Part shown: positions 25,727 through 34,284 of the stretch, one piece after another
How positions within the stretch are numbered: the stretch's first letter is position 1
Layout: the number at the start of each line of letters is the position of its first letter
Assembly (NCBI RefSeq): GCF_013375035.1
Contig: NZ_CP056032.1
Coordinates: forward strand, 3,080,001-3,144,000
DNA length: 64,000 bases
Direction of reading: 5' to 3'
Source of the DNA: Spirosoma sp. KUDC1026
GTDB lineage: Bacteria; Bacteroidota; Bacteroidia; Cytophagales; Spirosomataceae
The notes under the pieces: generated by a model
Database searches by the model: none
Seen by the model: only the letters and a program-made list of their open reading frames with translations
What the model was told of the DNA's origin: nothing
Made by a program: the position numbers and the translations under genes

Positions 25727-28700
25727 TTAATCCAACTGCCGGTTCAGAAACTCGGAGGGCGTTTGTTGATACGTGTGTTTGAAGACGGTAGCGAAGTAGG
25801 CAGGGCTCTCGAAACCGACGGTATAGGCTATGTCTGCTATGGATCGTCCGGCCCGCAGCAGTTGAGTAGCGCGTTGGAGCCGGTAGTGCCGGATGAAATC
25901 ATTTGCCGACATATTGCTGACGGCCGTCATCTTGCGGTAGAGCGTCCGGCGGCTCATACCCACCGCCAGCGCCAGATCATCAACGCCAAAAGTCGTGTCG
26001 TCCAGCCGTGTTTCAATGGCTTGGTGCAACTGACCGATAAAAGGATCAGGAATTGGCTCATTGGTCTGCCCAGCCGGGCTTGACAGTTGCCGATACAGGA
26101 AAGCCCTCAGGTTGGCCTGCCGGGTCAGCATATTATTTAGCCGCAGGAACAGTTCGTCAACGTGAAAGGGCTTGCTCAGGTAGTCGTCGGCGCCCTGTTC
26201 TAGTCCTGCCAGACGGCTGGTATGGGCGGCCCGGGCCGTAAGCAATACAACTGCTATGTGATTGGTAGCCAGCGTGGATTTAATGCAATGGGTCAGCTGG
26301 AAACCGTCCAGTCGGGGCATCATCACATCGGTCAACACGACATCAGGCAGGTCGCGCTGGCAAAGTAGCCAGCCTTCTTCTCCATCGGCAGCGGTCAGAA
26401 CCCGGTAATGGTCAGCCAGCTCACCGGCCATGAATGCCCGGAGTTCATCATTATCTTCCACGACCAGTACCAGCGGAGCATCATCAGCAATAACGGCGGA
26501 TGGCTGCCTCACTGATGTAGTGGACGGTGCTGGATCGGAGTCGGCAACCAGTAACGACGTACCGGGGAATGTAACGGCTGGCGCGTCGGGCTGAGCGGTT
26601 GCGGGTAATAGGGGTAACGTCAGGATAAACGTAGTACCGGAAGGCGATTCTGTCCGGCTCTCGACCGCAATCGTTCCATGGAGTAACTCGATCAATTCTC
26701 TCACCAGAGCCAGGCCAATACCAGTTCCTTCGTAAGCACGGGTCTGGGACGTATCAACCTGGTAGAACCGGTCGAAAATATGGGGGAGTTTATCAGGAGG
26801 AATGCCGATGCCCGTATCTGCCAAGTGTAGCACAAGTTGTTCGACGGACGAGGGGTCAATCGTTAGCAAAATCTGACCACCTGCTGGTGTAAATTTCAGG
26901 GCATTGCTCAGTAGATTTGTGATAATCGTCTCCCATTTATCGGCGTCAAACAACCACGGGCCATGCGGATGTTCTTGACCCGAATTAATAATATCTACCG
27001 TAAGGCTAATCTGCTGCGTAGCCGCCATCGGGTAGAAGGAATCAACCAGACGCTGGATAAACTCGACACCATCCCCCCGCACGAAGGTCACCCGCATACT
27101 GTTATCTTCCAGCTTGGCGAGGTCGAGAAGCTGATTAACGAGCCGCAGCAGGTGTACCGCGTTGCGGTGAATCGAAGCCATCAAGTGGCGGGTATAGGTA
27201 TCCTGATCGGGGGTTTTAAGCAGCTTTTCCGCAGGGGATAGAATCAGCGTCAGCGGGGTGCGAAACTCGTGAGTAATATTGGCGAAAAAACGGGATTTGA
27301 CTTCATCGACGGCCCGGAGCTGGTCAGCCTCCCGGCGTTTGAGCGTAATTTCCTGGTGTTGCTGACCCTGCTGGATCCGAAAACGAATGAACCCCAGCAC
27401 CAGACCGCCAAAGGCCAGCCCATACAGCAGATAAGCCCACCAGGTAGCCCAGAATGGGGGCTTAATACGAATCAATAACCGCCTGGCTTGGCGGCTCCAC
27501 TGCCCGTCAGACCGGGTGCTGTTGACGCTGAATATATAACGCCCCGGTGCAAGCTGAGTATAATTCGCCGTGTTCTGAGTGCCCACTTCCACCCAGTCAT
27601 TATCAACACCGGTGAGCCGGTATCGATACTGTAGTTTTTCGGTTTTCCCGTAATGAAGCCCGGCAAAGCCAATCGTCAGGAAGTTCTGGGTATGGTCGAG
27701 CACCAGTTCCGACAGTGTGTTGATCGGGGCTGGCAGTAGGTTGGTCTCGGCTGTCAGGTTTGCATCCGTTGGCTTATTGTTGATCAGCAGGGCCGTCAGC
27801 ACGATAGGCGGCTCATAGGTATCGTCCTGAATCGCTCCAGGGTTGAAGATGATCCGGCCATTCGGTGTGCCGAATACCAGCCGCCCATCGGGCAGATGAG
27901 CCGAAGACGTTCGCATAAAAGCGGTTTCGGTCAGACCATCATCACTGGTAAAGTGTCGCCATTTTAGCGTCTTGGGATTCACCCGCACCAGTCCCTGTTT
28001 AGTGGCACACCAGAGCATACCCTGGTCGTCGGTTTCTATACTTTGGATAGCGCCATTGGGAAACCCTTCAGCTTCGCCCAGGCGTTGGAAGCGCATCGTT
28101 CGGGTATTCAGACGGCATAATCCACCCCCTAACGTACCGATCCACAGGACTGTGCTGTCATTAGGATCGGCACTCAGACAGTTAATGCTGTTGACCGGCA
28201 GCGAATTTGTTGACTGGGGTTTGTTCCGCAGGGGGGCGTCGTAACGCTGTCGGCGGATGTCGTATCGATATAAGCCAAGTCCGAACTGCGAGCCTACCCA
28301 GATAGACTGGCCCAGGGGCTGAATATCTCCTGCGTCGTAGTTAGGGTATAGGTGTGTCAGGGGTAACTGACTATTGGGATACGAATGCCCTTTTGTCCCA
28401 TCAGGACTGACAGCAAGTAGCCCCAGTCGGTTGTTATAAACCCATATTTCTCCCCGTCGGCTTGTTTTCAGGCACAGGTTGCAGCATACATGCCCATTTA
28501 GTTCGCCAAACGTGGGCAATTCGTTGATTGTTTGGTTATTGACTACGTGACGATACACGCGGGAGGGATCACATAGATAATAATTTCCGCGGGAATCTCT
28601 GGTGTAGCGGGGCCAGTTTTCGGTGGCCCACACTTCGAAGCTGTCGGGTAGGGTGATACCCAGGTCCTCTTCGAGCAAATCATCACAGAATGATTTTTTT

Positions 28701-29887
28701 CTGGAAACGTAATCAAGGGGCAATGCCCGTAAATCGAGTTGGGTTAAACCTGTTGAACCGTCCGTGATCCACAGAACGCCCGACCGATCAATGAGCCAGG
28801 GCGCCAGTCGATCGGTAGCGGTTTCTGCCTGACGCAGTAACGAAAACTGCCCTGTTTTATCCAGTTGGTACAACCGGTTCAGGTATCCCAGATATAGCCG
28901 ATCGGCGGACAGCGTCTTTAAGCCATACGGTATGGGTGTGGCCAACTTCCGGACACCACTGGAACTGACCTTCACAACATTGGGAATCGGGATGGTCCGA
29001 AACCGATCATGTACCGGATCGTAGAAGGCAACGACATCATACCCAAATACGGCAATCTGCCCGGCGGGCCCCAGCGTAACCTGGTGGCGGTCGGCGGAAT
29101 GGAAATTCATGCCGCGTACACGATCGATCGTCGGGAATGGAAATGGAATGATACGCTTGCGGCCCGTCCGGGTGTCGAACTGAAGCAATCCGGCCATTGT
29201 CTCACCATAAATGTGGCCCGTCGGGGCAAGGATAAAATCATGCACCTCGTTGACGCTGCCTACCAACGTAGGCAAATCATAGATTCGCAGGGTTTTTCGG
29301 TGCAGGTCGTAGTCAACGAGTCGGACGCCTGACAACAGGCCCCACAGATGCTTTCCGTCTGCGCTGAGTTGAATCTGGTTGACGAGGGCCTTGTTGCGAT
29401 CCAGAACTTGCCGGTGAATCAGGGTCGTAAACCGCTCGCTGGCCGGATCGAAACGCTGAATCGTTCCTGATTCGGTATTGATAACGAAAGAGCCATCGGG
29501 CGCTACTACTAAATCCCTGATTTTATTGTCGGCCAGGGAGAGCGTATCGCCCGGCCGATTCCGGAATACCTTCGTAGCCCGTCCATCATAACGCGCCAGC
29601 CCGTCGGATGTAGCGATCCAGAGAAAACCAGCCCGATCCTGCACTACCCCAGCGATCTCATTACTTGGTAGTCCATTGGCCGTTGTTAGCTGGGGGGAAC
29701 GTTTGGGTGAAAGCTGAGCTACGGCTGCTGAAATGCTCAGAAATAAGAGAAAAATAATGCTACGACAAACCGGAAGATGACTATACTGCTTGATGAAACG
29801 CTTCCGTAATCCGGATACCCATTTCAGGTGGTAAACCGGATGCTGGGCATGCCAGAATCGTGGACGACCAAATCCAGAGAGGTCCAT
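25727..29887 (-). CDS. Hybrid two-component system sensor-regulator (HTCS) at the downstream PUL end
   Basis: A 1386-residue one-protein signalling system. Order: membrane-spanning leader (SIIFLLFLSISAAVA), about 14 two-component propeller repeats (such as LPSNEIAGVVQDRAGFLWIA) forming a periplasmic double propeller, a Y_Y_Y domain (LQYRYRLTGVDNDW), one membrane helix (WAYLLYGLAFGGLVLGFI), HisKA with phospho-His in FFANITHEFRTPLTL, HATPase (TGIGIGLA-type box GTGIGLALV), a receiver with Asp in DVVLTDVMMPRLDG, and a C-terminal AraC helix-turn-helix (IADIAYTVGFESPAYFATVF). It senses an oligosaccharide and activates the PUL. It follows the GH105 gene after 135 bases. Confidence 0.93.
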   Translation of the reverse strand: MDLSGFGRPRFWHAQHPVYHLKWVSGLRKRFIKQYSHLPVCRSIIFLLFLSISAAVAQLSPKRSPQLTTANGLPSNEIAGVVQDRAGFLWIATSDGLARYDGRATKVFRNRPGDTLSLADNKIRDLVVAPDGSFVINTESGTIQRFDPASERFTTLIHRQVLDRNKALVNQIQLSADGKHLWGLLSGVRLVDYDLHRKTLRIYDLPTLVGSVNEVHDFILAPTGHIYGETMAGLLQFDTRTGRKRIIPFPFPTIDRVRGMNFHSADRHQVTLGPAGQIAVFGYDVVAFYDPVHDRFRTIPIPNVVKVSSSGVRKLATPIPYGLKTLSADRLYLGYLNRLYQLDKTGQFSLLRQAETATDRLAPWLIDRSGVLWITDGSTGLTQLDLRALPLDYVSRKKSFCDDLLEEDLGITLPDSFEVWATENWPRYTRDSRGNYYLCDPSRVYRHVVNNQTINELPTFGELNGHVCCNLCLKTSRRGEIWVYNNRLGLLAVSPDGTKGHSYPNSQLPLTHLYPNYDAGDIQPLGQSIWVGSQFGLGLYRYDIRRQRYDAPLRNKPQSTNSLPVNSINCLSADPNDSTVLWIGTLGGGLCRLNTRTMRFQRLGEAEGFPNGAIQSIETDDQGMLWCATKQGLVRVNPKTLKWRHFTSDDGLTETAFMRTSSAHLPDGRLVFGTPNGRIIFNPGAIQDDTYEPPIVLTALLINNKPTDANLTAETNLLPAPINTLSELVLDHTQNFLTIGFAGLHYGKTEKLQYRYRLTGVDNDWVEVGTQNTANYTQLAPGRYIFSVNSTRSDGQWSRQARRLLIRIKPPFWATWWAYLLYGLAFGGLVLGFIRFRIQQGQQHQEITLKRREADQLRAVDEVKSRFFANITHEFRTPLTLILSPAEKLLKTPDQDTYTRHLMASIHRNAVHLLRLVNQLLDLAKLEDNSMRVTFVRGDGVEFIQRLVDSFYPMAATQQISLTVDIINSGQEHPHGPWLFDADKWETIITNLLSNALKFTPAGGQILLTIDPSSVEQLVLHLADTGIGIPPDKLPHIFDRFYQVDTSQTRAYEGTGIGLALVRELIELLHGTIAVESRTESPSGTTFILTLPLLPATAQPDAPAVTFPGTSLLVADSDPAPSTTSVRQPSAVIADDAPLVLVVEDNDELRAFMAGELADHYRVLTAADGEEGWLLCQRDLPDVVLTDVMMPRLDGFQLTHCIKSTLATNHIAVVLLTARAAHTSRLAGLEQGADDYLSKPFHVDELFLRLNNMLTRQANLRAFLYRQLSSPAGQTNEPIPDPFIGQLHQAIETRLDDTTFGVDDLALAVGMSRRTLYRKMTAVSNMSANDFIRHYRLQRATQLLRAGRSIADIAYTVGFESPAYFATVFKHTYQQTPSEFLNRQLD

Positions 29888-30022
29888 AACGAGTAGGTGT
29901 GTAGTAGCATAGGCAATCTATAAACGAAGCGAAACAAGACGTAATAAATATATAATACGGTGGGAGGAAGGAGGAGAAGGAGGAAAGGAGAAGTTGCCTG
30001 ATCAGCAATTCCTTTCCTCCCC

Positions 30023-31174
30023 CTATTTAAGTTTAATCACTTCCGACCCGGCCAGCAGAAATGCGCCGGTGCCGTAGACTTCCCAGCTATCGGCGTTGAA
30101 ATTCCGGCGGGGATCGGCGCCGATGGGCTGCACCCAGCCAACGCGGCCCTCGTCCGAAACCAGCTTATTCAGAGCGACCCAGGCCTTCCGAACGGCGGGT
30201 AGATATTTGTCTTTCGGTAGAATGCCGTTATTGATGCCCCAGGCCATTGCGTAGCAATCGAAGCCTGAGCCGCTCGCTTCACCACCTGGATACGCATCGG
30301 GGTCGAGTAGGCTGGCCCGCCATAGACCGTCGGCTTGTTGCAGACCCAGCAGTCGTTCGCTCATTTGCTTGTAGAGGGTAACGTAGAAATCGCGCTGGGG
30401 GTAGTTGGCTGGTAGCTCGTTGAGCAGTTGAACCAGGCCACCCATAACCCAGCCGTTCCCCCGCGACCAGAAAATTTTCTGGCCGTTACTTTCTTTCTTA
30501 CCGCTGCCGTCGGCACTGATCAGGTACGACCCATCCCGCGCAAACAGGTGTTCCTGCGTGTTGTACAGCCGATCGTATGTCTGCCGGAACAGGCTGTCGT
30601 TCAGTTTGTAGTACCAGGACTCGTTCAGAGTACGTCCCAGACCAGTCAGTACTGGCGGGGCCATGAACAACGCATCGCACCACCACCACGTAATGCCGTT
30701 TTTCTGCACTTCCTGACCCGGTGTGGTGCGGAGTTTCTGCACCGTATCAATCGTTGGCTGGATCATCCGCCGGTCTTTTTTGAGCCGATACAGATTAAGG
30801 TAGGTCTGGCAAATGGCAATGTCATCGGCGTGGTCGTACCGGCGACCGGGCTGCCAGTTGGTGCGTTCGCCCATCGCCATCAGTGAATCCATCAGCAGGG
30901 GCGATTTGGTTGTCTGGTAAGCCGCAAAGACCCCCGAATAAAACGCTCCGTTTGTCCAGTCGGTTGTGGCGTGTTTGGGATGGTTCAACTGCCAGGTGGC
31001 GGCTTTGATCAGTGTTTCTTTGATATAAGCAGGCTTGAAATAAACCTTGTCATCGGGGACTTTATCGCCATGAACACGGTTGCTGGGATAGGGGCGAGTA
31101 AAACCGAAGAGGGTACAGGCTAGCACGCCCAAGAGAGCCAGGTGGGAGCTGTGACGTTGTTGTTTTGTCGTCAT
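30023..31174 (-). CDS. GH105/GH88-family unsaturated glucuronyl/rhamnogalacturonyl hydrolase (copy 1)
   Basis: A 383-residue (alpha/alpha)6-barrel enzyme of the YteR/YesR type. These hydrate the 4,5-double bond of delta-4,5-uronic acid at the non-reducing end of oligosaccharides and so split it off. Family segments: TDWTNGAFYSGVFAAY near the N-terminus, the Asp-bearing WWWCDALFMAPPVLTGLG, FWSRGNGWVMGGLVQLL, and GSGFDCYAMAWGINNGIL. An N-terminal hydrophobic stretch (HLALLGVLACTLFGF) suggests export. ATG 31174 is chosen. It ends the enzyme block of the PUL. Confidence 0.92.
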   Translation of the reverse strand: MTTKQQRHSSHLALLGVLACTLFGFTRPYPSNRVHGDKVPDDKVYFKPAYIKETLIKAATWQLNHPKHATTDWTNGAFYSGVFAAYQTTKSPLLMDSLMAMGERTNWQPGRRYDHADDIAICQTYLNLYRLKKDRRMIQPTIDTVQKLRTTPGQEVQKNGITWWWCDALFMAPPVLTGLGRTLNESWYYKLNDSLFRQTYDRLYNTQEHLFARDGSYLISADGSGKKESNGQKIFWSRGNGWVMGGLVQLLNELPANYPQRDFYVTLYKQMSERLLGLQQADGLWRASLLDPDAYPGGEASGSGFDCYAMAWGINNGILPKDKYLPAVRKAWVALNKLVSDEGRVGWVQPIGADPRRNFNADSWEVYGTGAFLLAGSEVIKLK

Positions 31175-31314
31175 CGTGTAGGGGTTCGTTTTCAGCAGGA
31201 ATAGTCTAGGCAACTAAAGGCGATTAACGTCCGCATTTTACTGACTGGGTGTATAGGCTGACTGGGGTACCTACTTGTATTCCACCTCAGTTTAGGGGCC
31301 GCGACCACCCCCCT

Positions 31315-31378
31315 GCCCCCTCCTAAAACAGGAGGGGGGCTAAACGAGTATCTCTGGGGGGGCTGTTTTGGGAGGGGC
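31315..31378. repeat. GC-rich palindromic element between GH105 and kduD
   Basis: Inverted arms 31315-31331 (GCCCCCTCCTAAAACAG) and about 31363-31378 (CTGTTTTGGGAGGGGC). The left arm also starts its own 9-bp hairpin (CCCCCTCCT/AGGAGGGGG). It lies in a 258-base gap with no gene. It resembles the palindromes at 37.9 and 40.2 kb in design. Confidence 0.65.
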
Positions 31379-31471
31379 TAGGCGGGGCGGCCCGTGCCGG
31401 CGGTCAGTGCCAACTTCCTCTCCAACAGCAGTCGCTCTTTCGCTCATTCACACTTTCACTTTTTGAAGTTA

Positions 31472-32245
31472 TTATCGTCCCATCCAGCCACCATCGACGG
31501 TCAGGATTGTACCGTGAACGTAACGGGACGCATCCGAAGCCAGAAATACGATTGGCCCTTTGAAGTCGTCGGGTTCACCCCAGCGCCCCGCCGGGATTCG
31601 TCCCAGAATGGCCTGACTTCGTGCTTTGTCCGCCCGTAGTGCTTCCGTATTGTCCGTCGAAATGTAGCCGGGCGCAATGGCGTTGACGTTAATACCCTGG
31701 CTCGCCCATTCATTCGCGAACGCTTTGGTCAGGCTGCCGATGGCTCCTTTGCTGGCGGCATAACCTGGTACGTTAATGCCCCCCTGAAACGTGAGCAGCG
31801 ACGCCGTGAAAATAACCTTGCCGCTGCCCCGCGCTACCATATCCCGACCAATCTCGCGGGTGAGTATAAACGGCGCGGTCTGGTTGATAGCAATCACTTC
31901 GTCCCAGTACTCGTCCGGGTGTTCGGCGGCTGGCTGGCGCAGGATGGTACCGGCGTTGTTAACCAGAATATCGATAACGGGGTGATCCTGCTTTACCTGC
32001 TGAATAAAGGCGTTGAGTGAATCTCGCTTTCCAAAATTGGCCTGATAGGCGAAAAACTTCTGGCCCCGCGCTTCAATGGACTGAGCTACGGCGCTGCCGG
32101 TCAGTTCCAGACTGGCCGAAACGCCAATGATATTGGCCCCTGCTTCGGCTAATCCCTCGGCCATCGCTTTGCCGATGCCGCGTTTGCAGCCCGTTACCAA
32201 TGCCGTTTTACCGGCCAACGAAAAGGTTGATAAAATCGAATCCAT
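31472..32245 (-). CDS. kduD: 2-dehydro-3-deoxy-D-gluconate 5-dehydrogenase (KduD), SDR family
   Basis: A 257-residue short-chain dehydrogenase. The Rossmann motif TGCKRGIGKAMAEGLAEAG is typical of KduD, NNAGT follows, and the catalytic Ser...Tyr-x-x-x-Lys is in SLLTFQGG and YAASKGAIG. It reduces 2,5-diketo-3-deoxygluconate (DKII) to 2-keto-3-deoxygluconate with NAD(P)H, after KduI has made DKII from DKI, the ring-opened unsaturated uronate. It is cytosolic. It sits six bases behind the DUF4861 gene and close to kduI, so the three are co-transcribed. Confidence 0.93.
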   Translation of the reverse strand: MDSILSTFSLAGKTALVTGCKRGIGKAMAEGLAEAGANIIGVSASLELTGSAVAQSIEARGQKFFAYQANFGKRDSLNAFIQQVKQDHPVIDILVNNAGTILRQPAAEHPDEYWDEVIAINQTAPFILTREIGRDMVARGSGKVIFTASLLTFQGGINVPGYAASKGAIGSLTKAFANEWASQGINVNAIAPGYISTDNTEALRADKARSQAILGRIPAGRWGEPDDFKGPIVFLASDASRYVHGTILTVDGGWMGR

Positions 32246-32251
32246 GATTGA

Positions 32252-33391
32252 TTAGTTACCTGCTTTTTTGGGCAGGACGGTGATACGTAGCGGCTGTTTC
32301 TGCTGGGCCGCAATCTGCCGGAGATAGGCGAACCAGTCGGCGCTGGACGTAATGCGTCCCGCTTTGTCCCAGGCCCCACCGGTGTAATAAATCAGATCAT
32401 CGCTGGGTTTAGCAGTTAGCCGGGCCAGGGCGTGGTCATATTTACGCAGCATCGATACAGGGGCTTTTGGGAAAACGCAGCCAACGCCAATGGTGCCATC
32501 GTTACCGTGCTTCGGTTCCCAGTAGCCCATGATTCCGTTTTTCTCGTCCTGCAATAACGGACTTGGTTCCGACCGGAGAGAAATGCCGACAACCATTGGT
32601 AACGGCTTCGGGGACGTGTGTTCGATGTGGACCTGTACTTTGCTAAGCTGCGCCCCGACATCCAACGAGACCGTCCGAACCTCCTTTACCGTAATGCCCT
32701 TGAATGTGTACGGATCGAATGTAACGCGAAACGTAGACCGGAGTGGACCGTTATCCAGGATTTCCCAGGAACGGTAGTTGTGCACGAACTGAATGGAATC
32801 GTTCAGGAAAACGCCGATGTTGCCCGCGCCGAGAGTGAGCCCGACGTGGTAATAGTCTAGCCCTTCGCCGTGGTCTTTGTGGTAGTCGTCCTGCTTGTAC
32901 CACTTGTCCAGCACCAGTTCGTTGGTGCGTTTGGCCCAGATGTCGGTGCCGTAGGCGTTATCAGAACGGCCATTCAGGGCGGCCCCGTAGATACGGAAGG
33001 CTACGTTGTCGTTCTCCCAGGCGAAATCGTCGTAACGCTCGGGCACGTAGCGGCAGTACGTTTTTGCTTTTACGGGAGTTGGTGTGCCTTTGCGCAACAT
33101 AAGCTGAACCGATTGCTTCGGAGCCAGGCTGAGCTGCACGAGCAGGTTCTGTACAGGTTTCTTTCCCCGGTGTTCCAACTGATACGGTACCTCCTGGCCA
33201 TCGCTGGTCTGCACGATCAACTGGCTGGTGTCTACTTGTGGATAGGCCTTCAGGATGGTCGCCCACGGAATCTCGACGACGGTTTGCGTCAGGGACGTGT
33301 TACTCGGATTAGTTACCTGAATCGGGGCCGACGACTGCGCCAGCAGAGAGCCGCTCAGCCCCAGCATCCACGCGAAAAGAACGAACTTCAT
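32252..33391 (-). CDS. DUF4861-family exported protein
   Basis: A 379-residue protein with signal peptide MKFVLFAWMLGLSGSLLAQ. It is beta-rich, with AWENDNVAFRIYGAALNGR and HGEGLDYYHVGLTLGAG as the most distinctive segments. DUF4861 proteins are repeatedly found in loci for uronate-containing polysaccharides, but I know of no firmly established activity. The conserved His, Tyr and Asp residues in those segments would suit a lyase or hydrolase. ATG 33391 lies two bases from the kduI stop codon, so the two genes are coupled; an upstream in-frame start would lie inside kduI. Confidence 0.8.
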   Translation of the reverse strand: MKFVLFAWMLGLSGSLLAQSSAPIQVTNPSNTSLTQTVVEIPWATILKAYPQVDTSQLIVQTSDGQEVPYQLEHRGKKPVQNLLVQLSLAPKQSVQLMLRKGTPTPVKAKTYCRYVPERYDDFAWENDNVAFRIYGAALNGRSDNAYGTDIWAKRTNELVLDKWYKQDDYHKDHGEGLDYYHVGLTLGAGNIGVFLNDSIQFVHNYRSWEILDNGPLRSTFRVTFDPYTFKGITVKEVRTVSLDVGAQLSKVQVHIEHTSPKPLPMVVGISLRSEPSPLLQDEKNGIMGYWEPKHGNDGTIGVGCVFPKAPVSMLRKYDHALARLTAKPSDDLIYYTGGAWDKAGRITSSADWFAYLRQIAAQQKQPLRITVLPKKAGN

Positions 33392-33393
33392 GA

Positions 33394-34233
33394 TTAGCGC
33401 AGATCGGTGATGGGACAGAAATCCATGTCGCCGTAGTCGAGGTTTTCGCCAGCCATCCCCCAGATAAAGGTGTAGTTCGACGTACCGGCTCCCGAATGAA
33501 TCGACCAGTTTGGCGAAATAACGGCCTGCTCGTTCTGTATCCAGATGTGGCGGGTTTCCTGCGGCTGGCCCATAAAATGACAGACGGCCTGCCCCTCGGG
33601 TACTTCGAAATAAAAATAAACCTCCATGCGCCGGTCGTGGGTGTGAGCGGGCATGGTGTTCCATACGCTGCCCGGTTTCAGTTCGGTCATGCCCATCTGG
33701 AGCTGGCAGGTCGGCAGGACTTTGTTGATAAGCATCTGGTTGATAGTGCGATGATTAGCCGTTTCCAGCGTGCCCAGTTCGAGCTTGTTAGCATCGGCGC
33801 GGGAAACTTTCCGGCTTGGGTAGCTCGTGTGAGCAGGGGTGGAGTTGAGATAAAACTTCGCGGGGGCATTGGCATCCACGGACGAAAACTGCACGCTCTG
33901 CGTACCCTGACCAATGTATAAGGCTTCTTTGTAATCCAGCTCATACGTAACACCATCGGCCACCACCTGCCCCGCACCACCGACGTTGATCATACCCAAC
34001 TCCCGGCGTTCGAGAAAATAAGCGGCTTTCAACTGGTCGGGGGCTTCGAGCGTAACAGGACCGGCCACGGGCATAACGCCCCCGGTCAGGTAGCGGTCGA
34101 AGAACGACAGCGTCCAGCTAAACTGATCGGCCGTAAAGAGATTATCGATCAGGAAATTCTGCCGAAGCTGGTCGGTATCCATGCCTTTTACTTCGGTTGG
34201 GGACGATGCATAGCGGCTGTCAAAAGTCGTCAT
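33394..34233 (-). CDS. kduI: 5-keto-4-deoxyuronate isomerase (KduI)
   Basis: A 279-residue cupin-fold isomerase (5-dehydro-4-deoxy-D-glucuronate isomerase) converting DKI to DKII in the breakdown of unsaturated uronates. The zinc site is visible as MPAHTHDRRMEVYFYFE (His-x-His...Glu) with the last His in PNWSIHSGAGTSNYTFIWGMAGEN, a highly conserved end block of the family. ATG 34233 (MTTFDSRYASSP) matches the usual KduI N-terminus; a start 27 bases upstream is less likely. Together with KduD it marks the locus as one that feeds on uronic acids. Confidence 0.95.
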   Translation of the reverse strand: MTTFDSRYASSPTEVKGMDTDQLRQNFLIDNLFTADQFSWTLSFFDRYLTGGVMPVAGPVTLEAPDQLKAAYFLERRELGMINVGGAGQVVADGVTYELDYKEALYIGQGTQSVQFSSVDANAPAKFYLNSTPAHTSYPSRKVSRADANKLELGTLETANHRTINQMLINKVLPTCQLQMGMTELKPGSVWNTMPAHTHDRRMEVYFYFEVPEGQAVCHFMGQPQETRHIWIQNEQAVISPNWSIHSGAGTSNYTFIWGMAGENLDYGDMDFCPITDLR

Positions 34234-34284
34234 GGTAATTAGGTTTTGTGTCTTTGTCATGATTGTCTACGTAACGATCCTGTA

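Noticed and set aside
31214..31471. A CRISPR-like array in the repetitive GC-rich gap
   Set aside because: The repeats are inverted, not regularly spaced direct repeats, and no cas gene is near.
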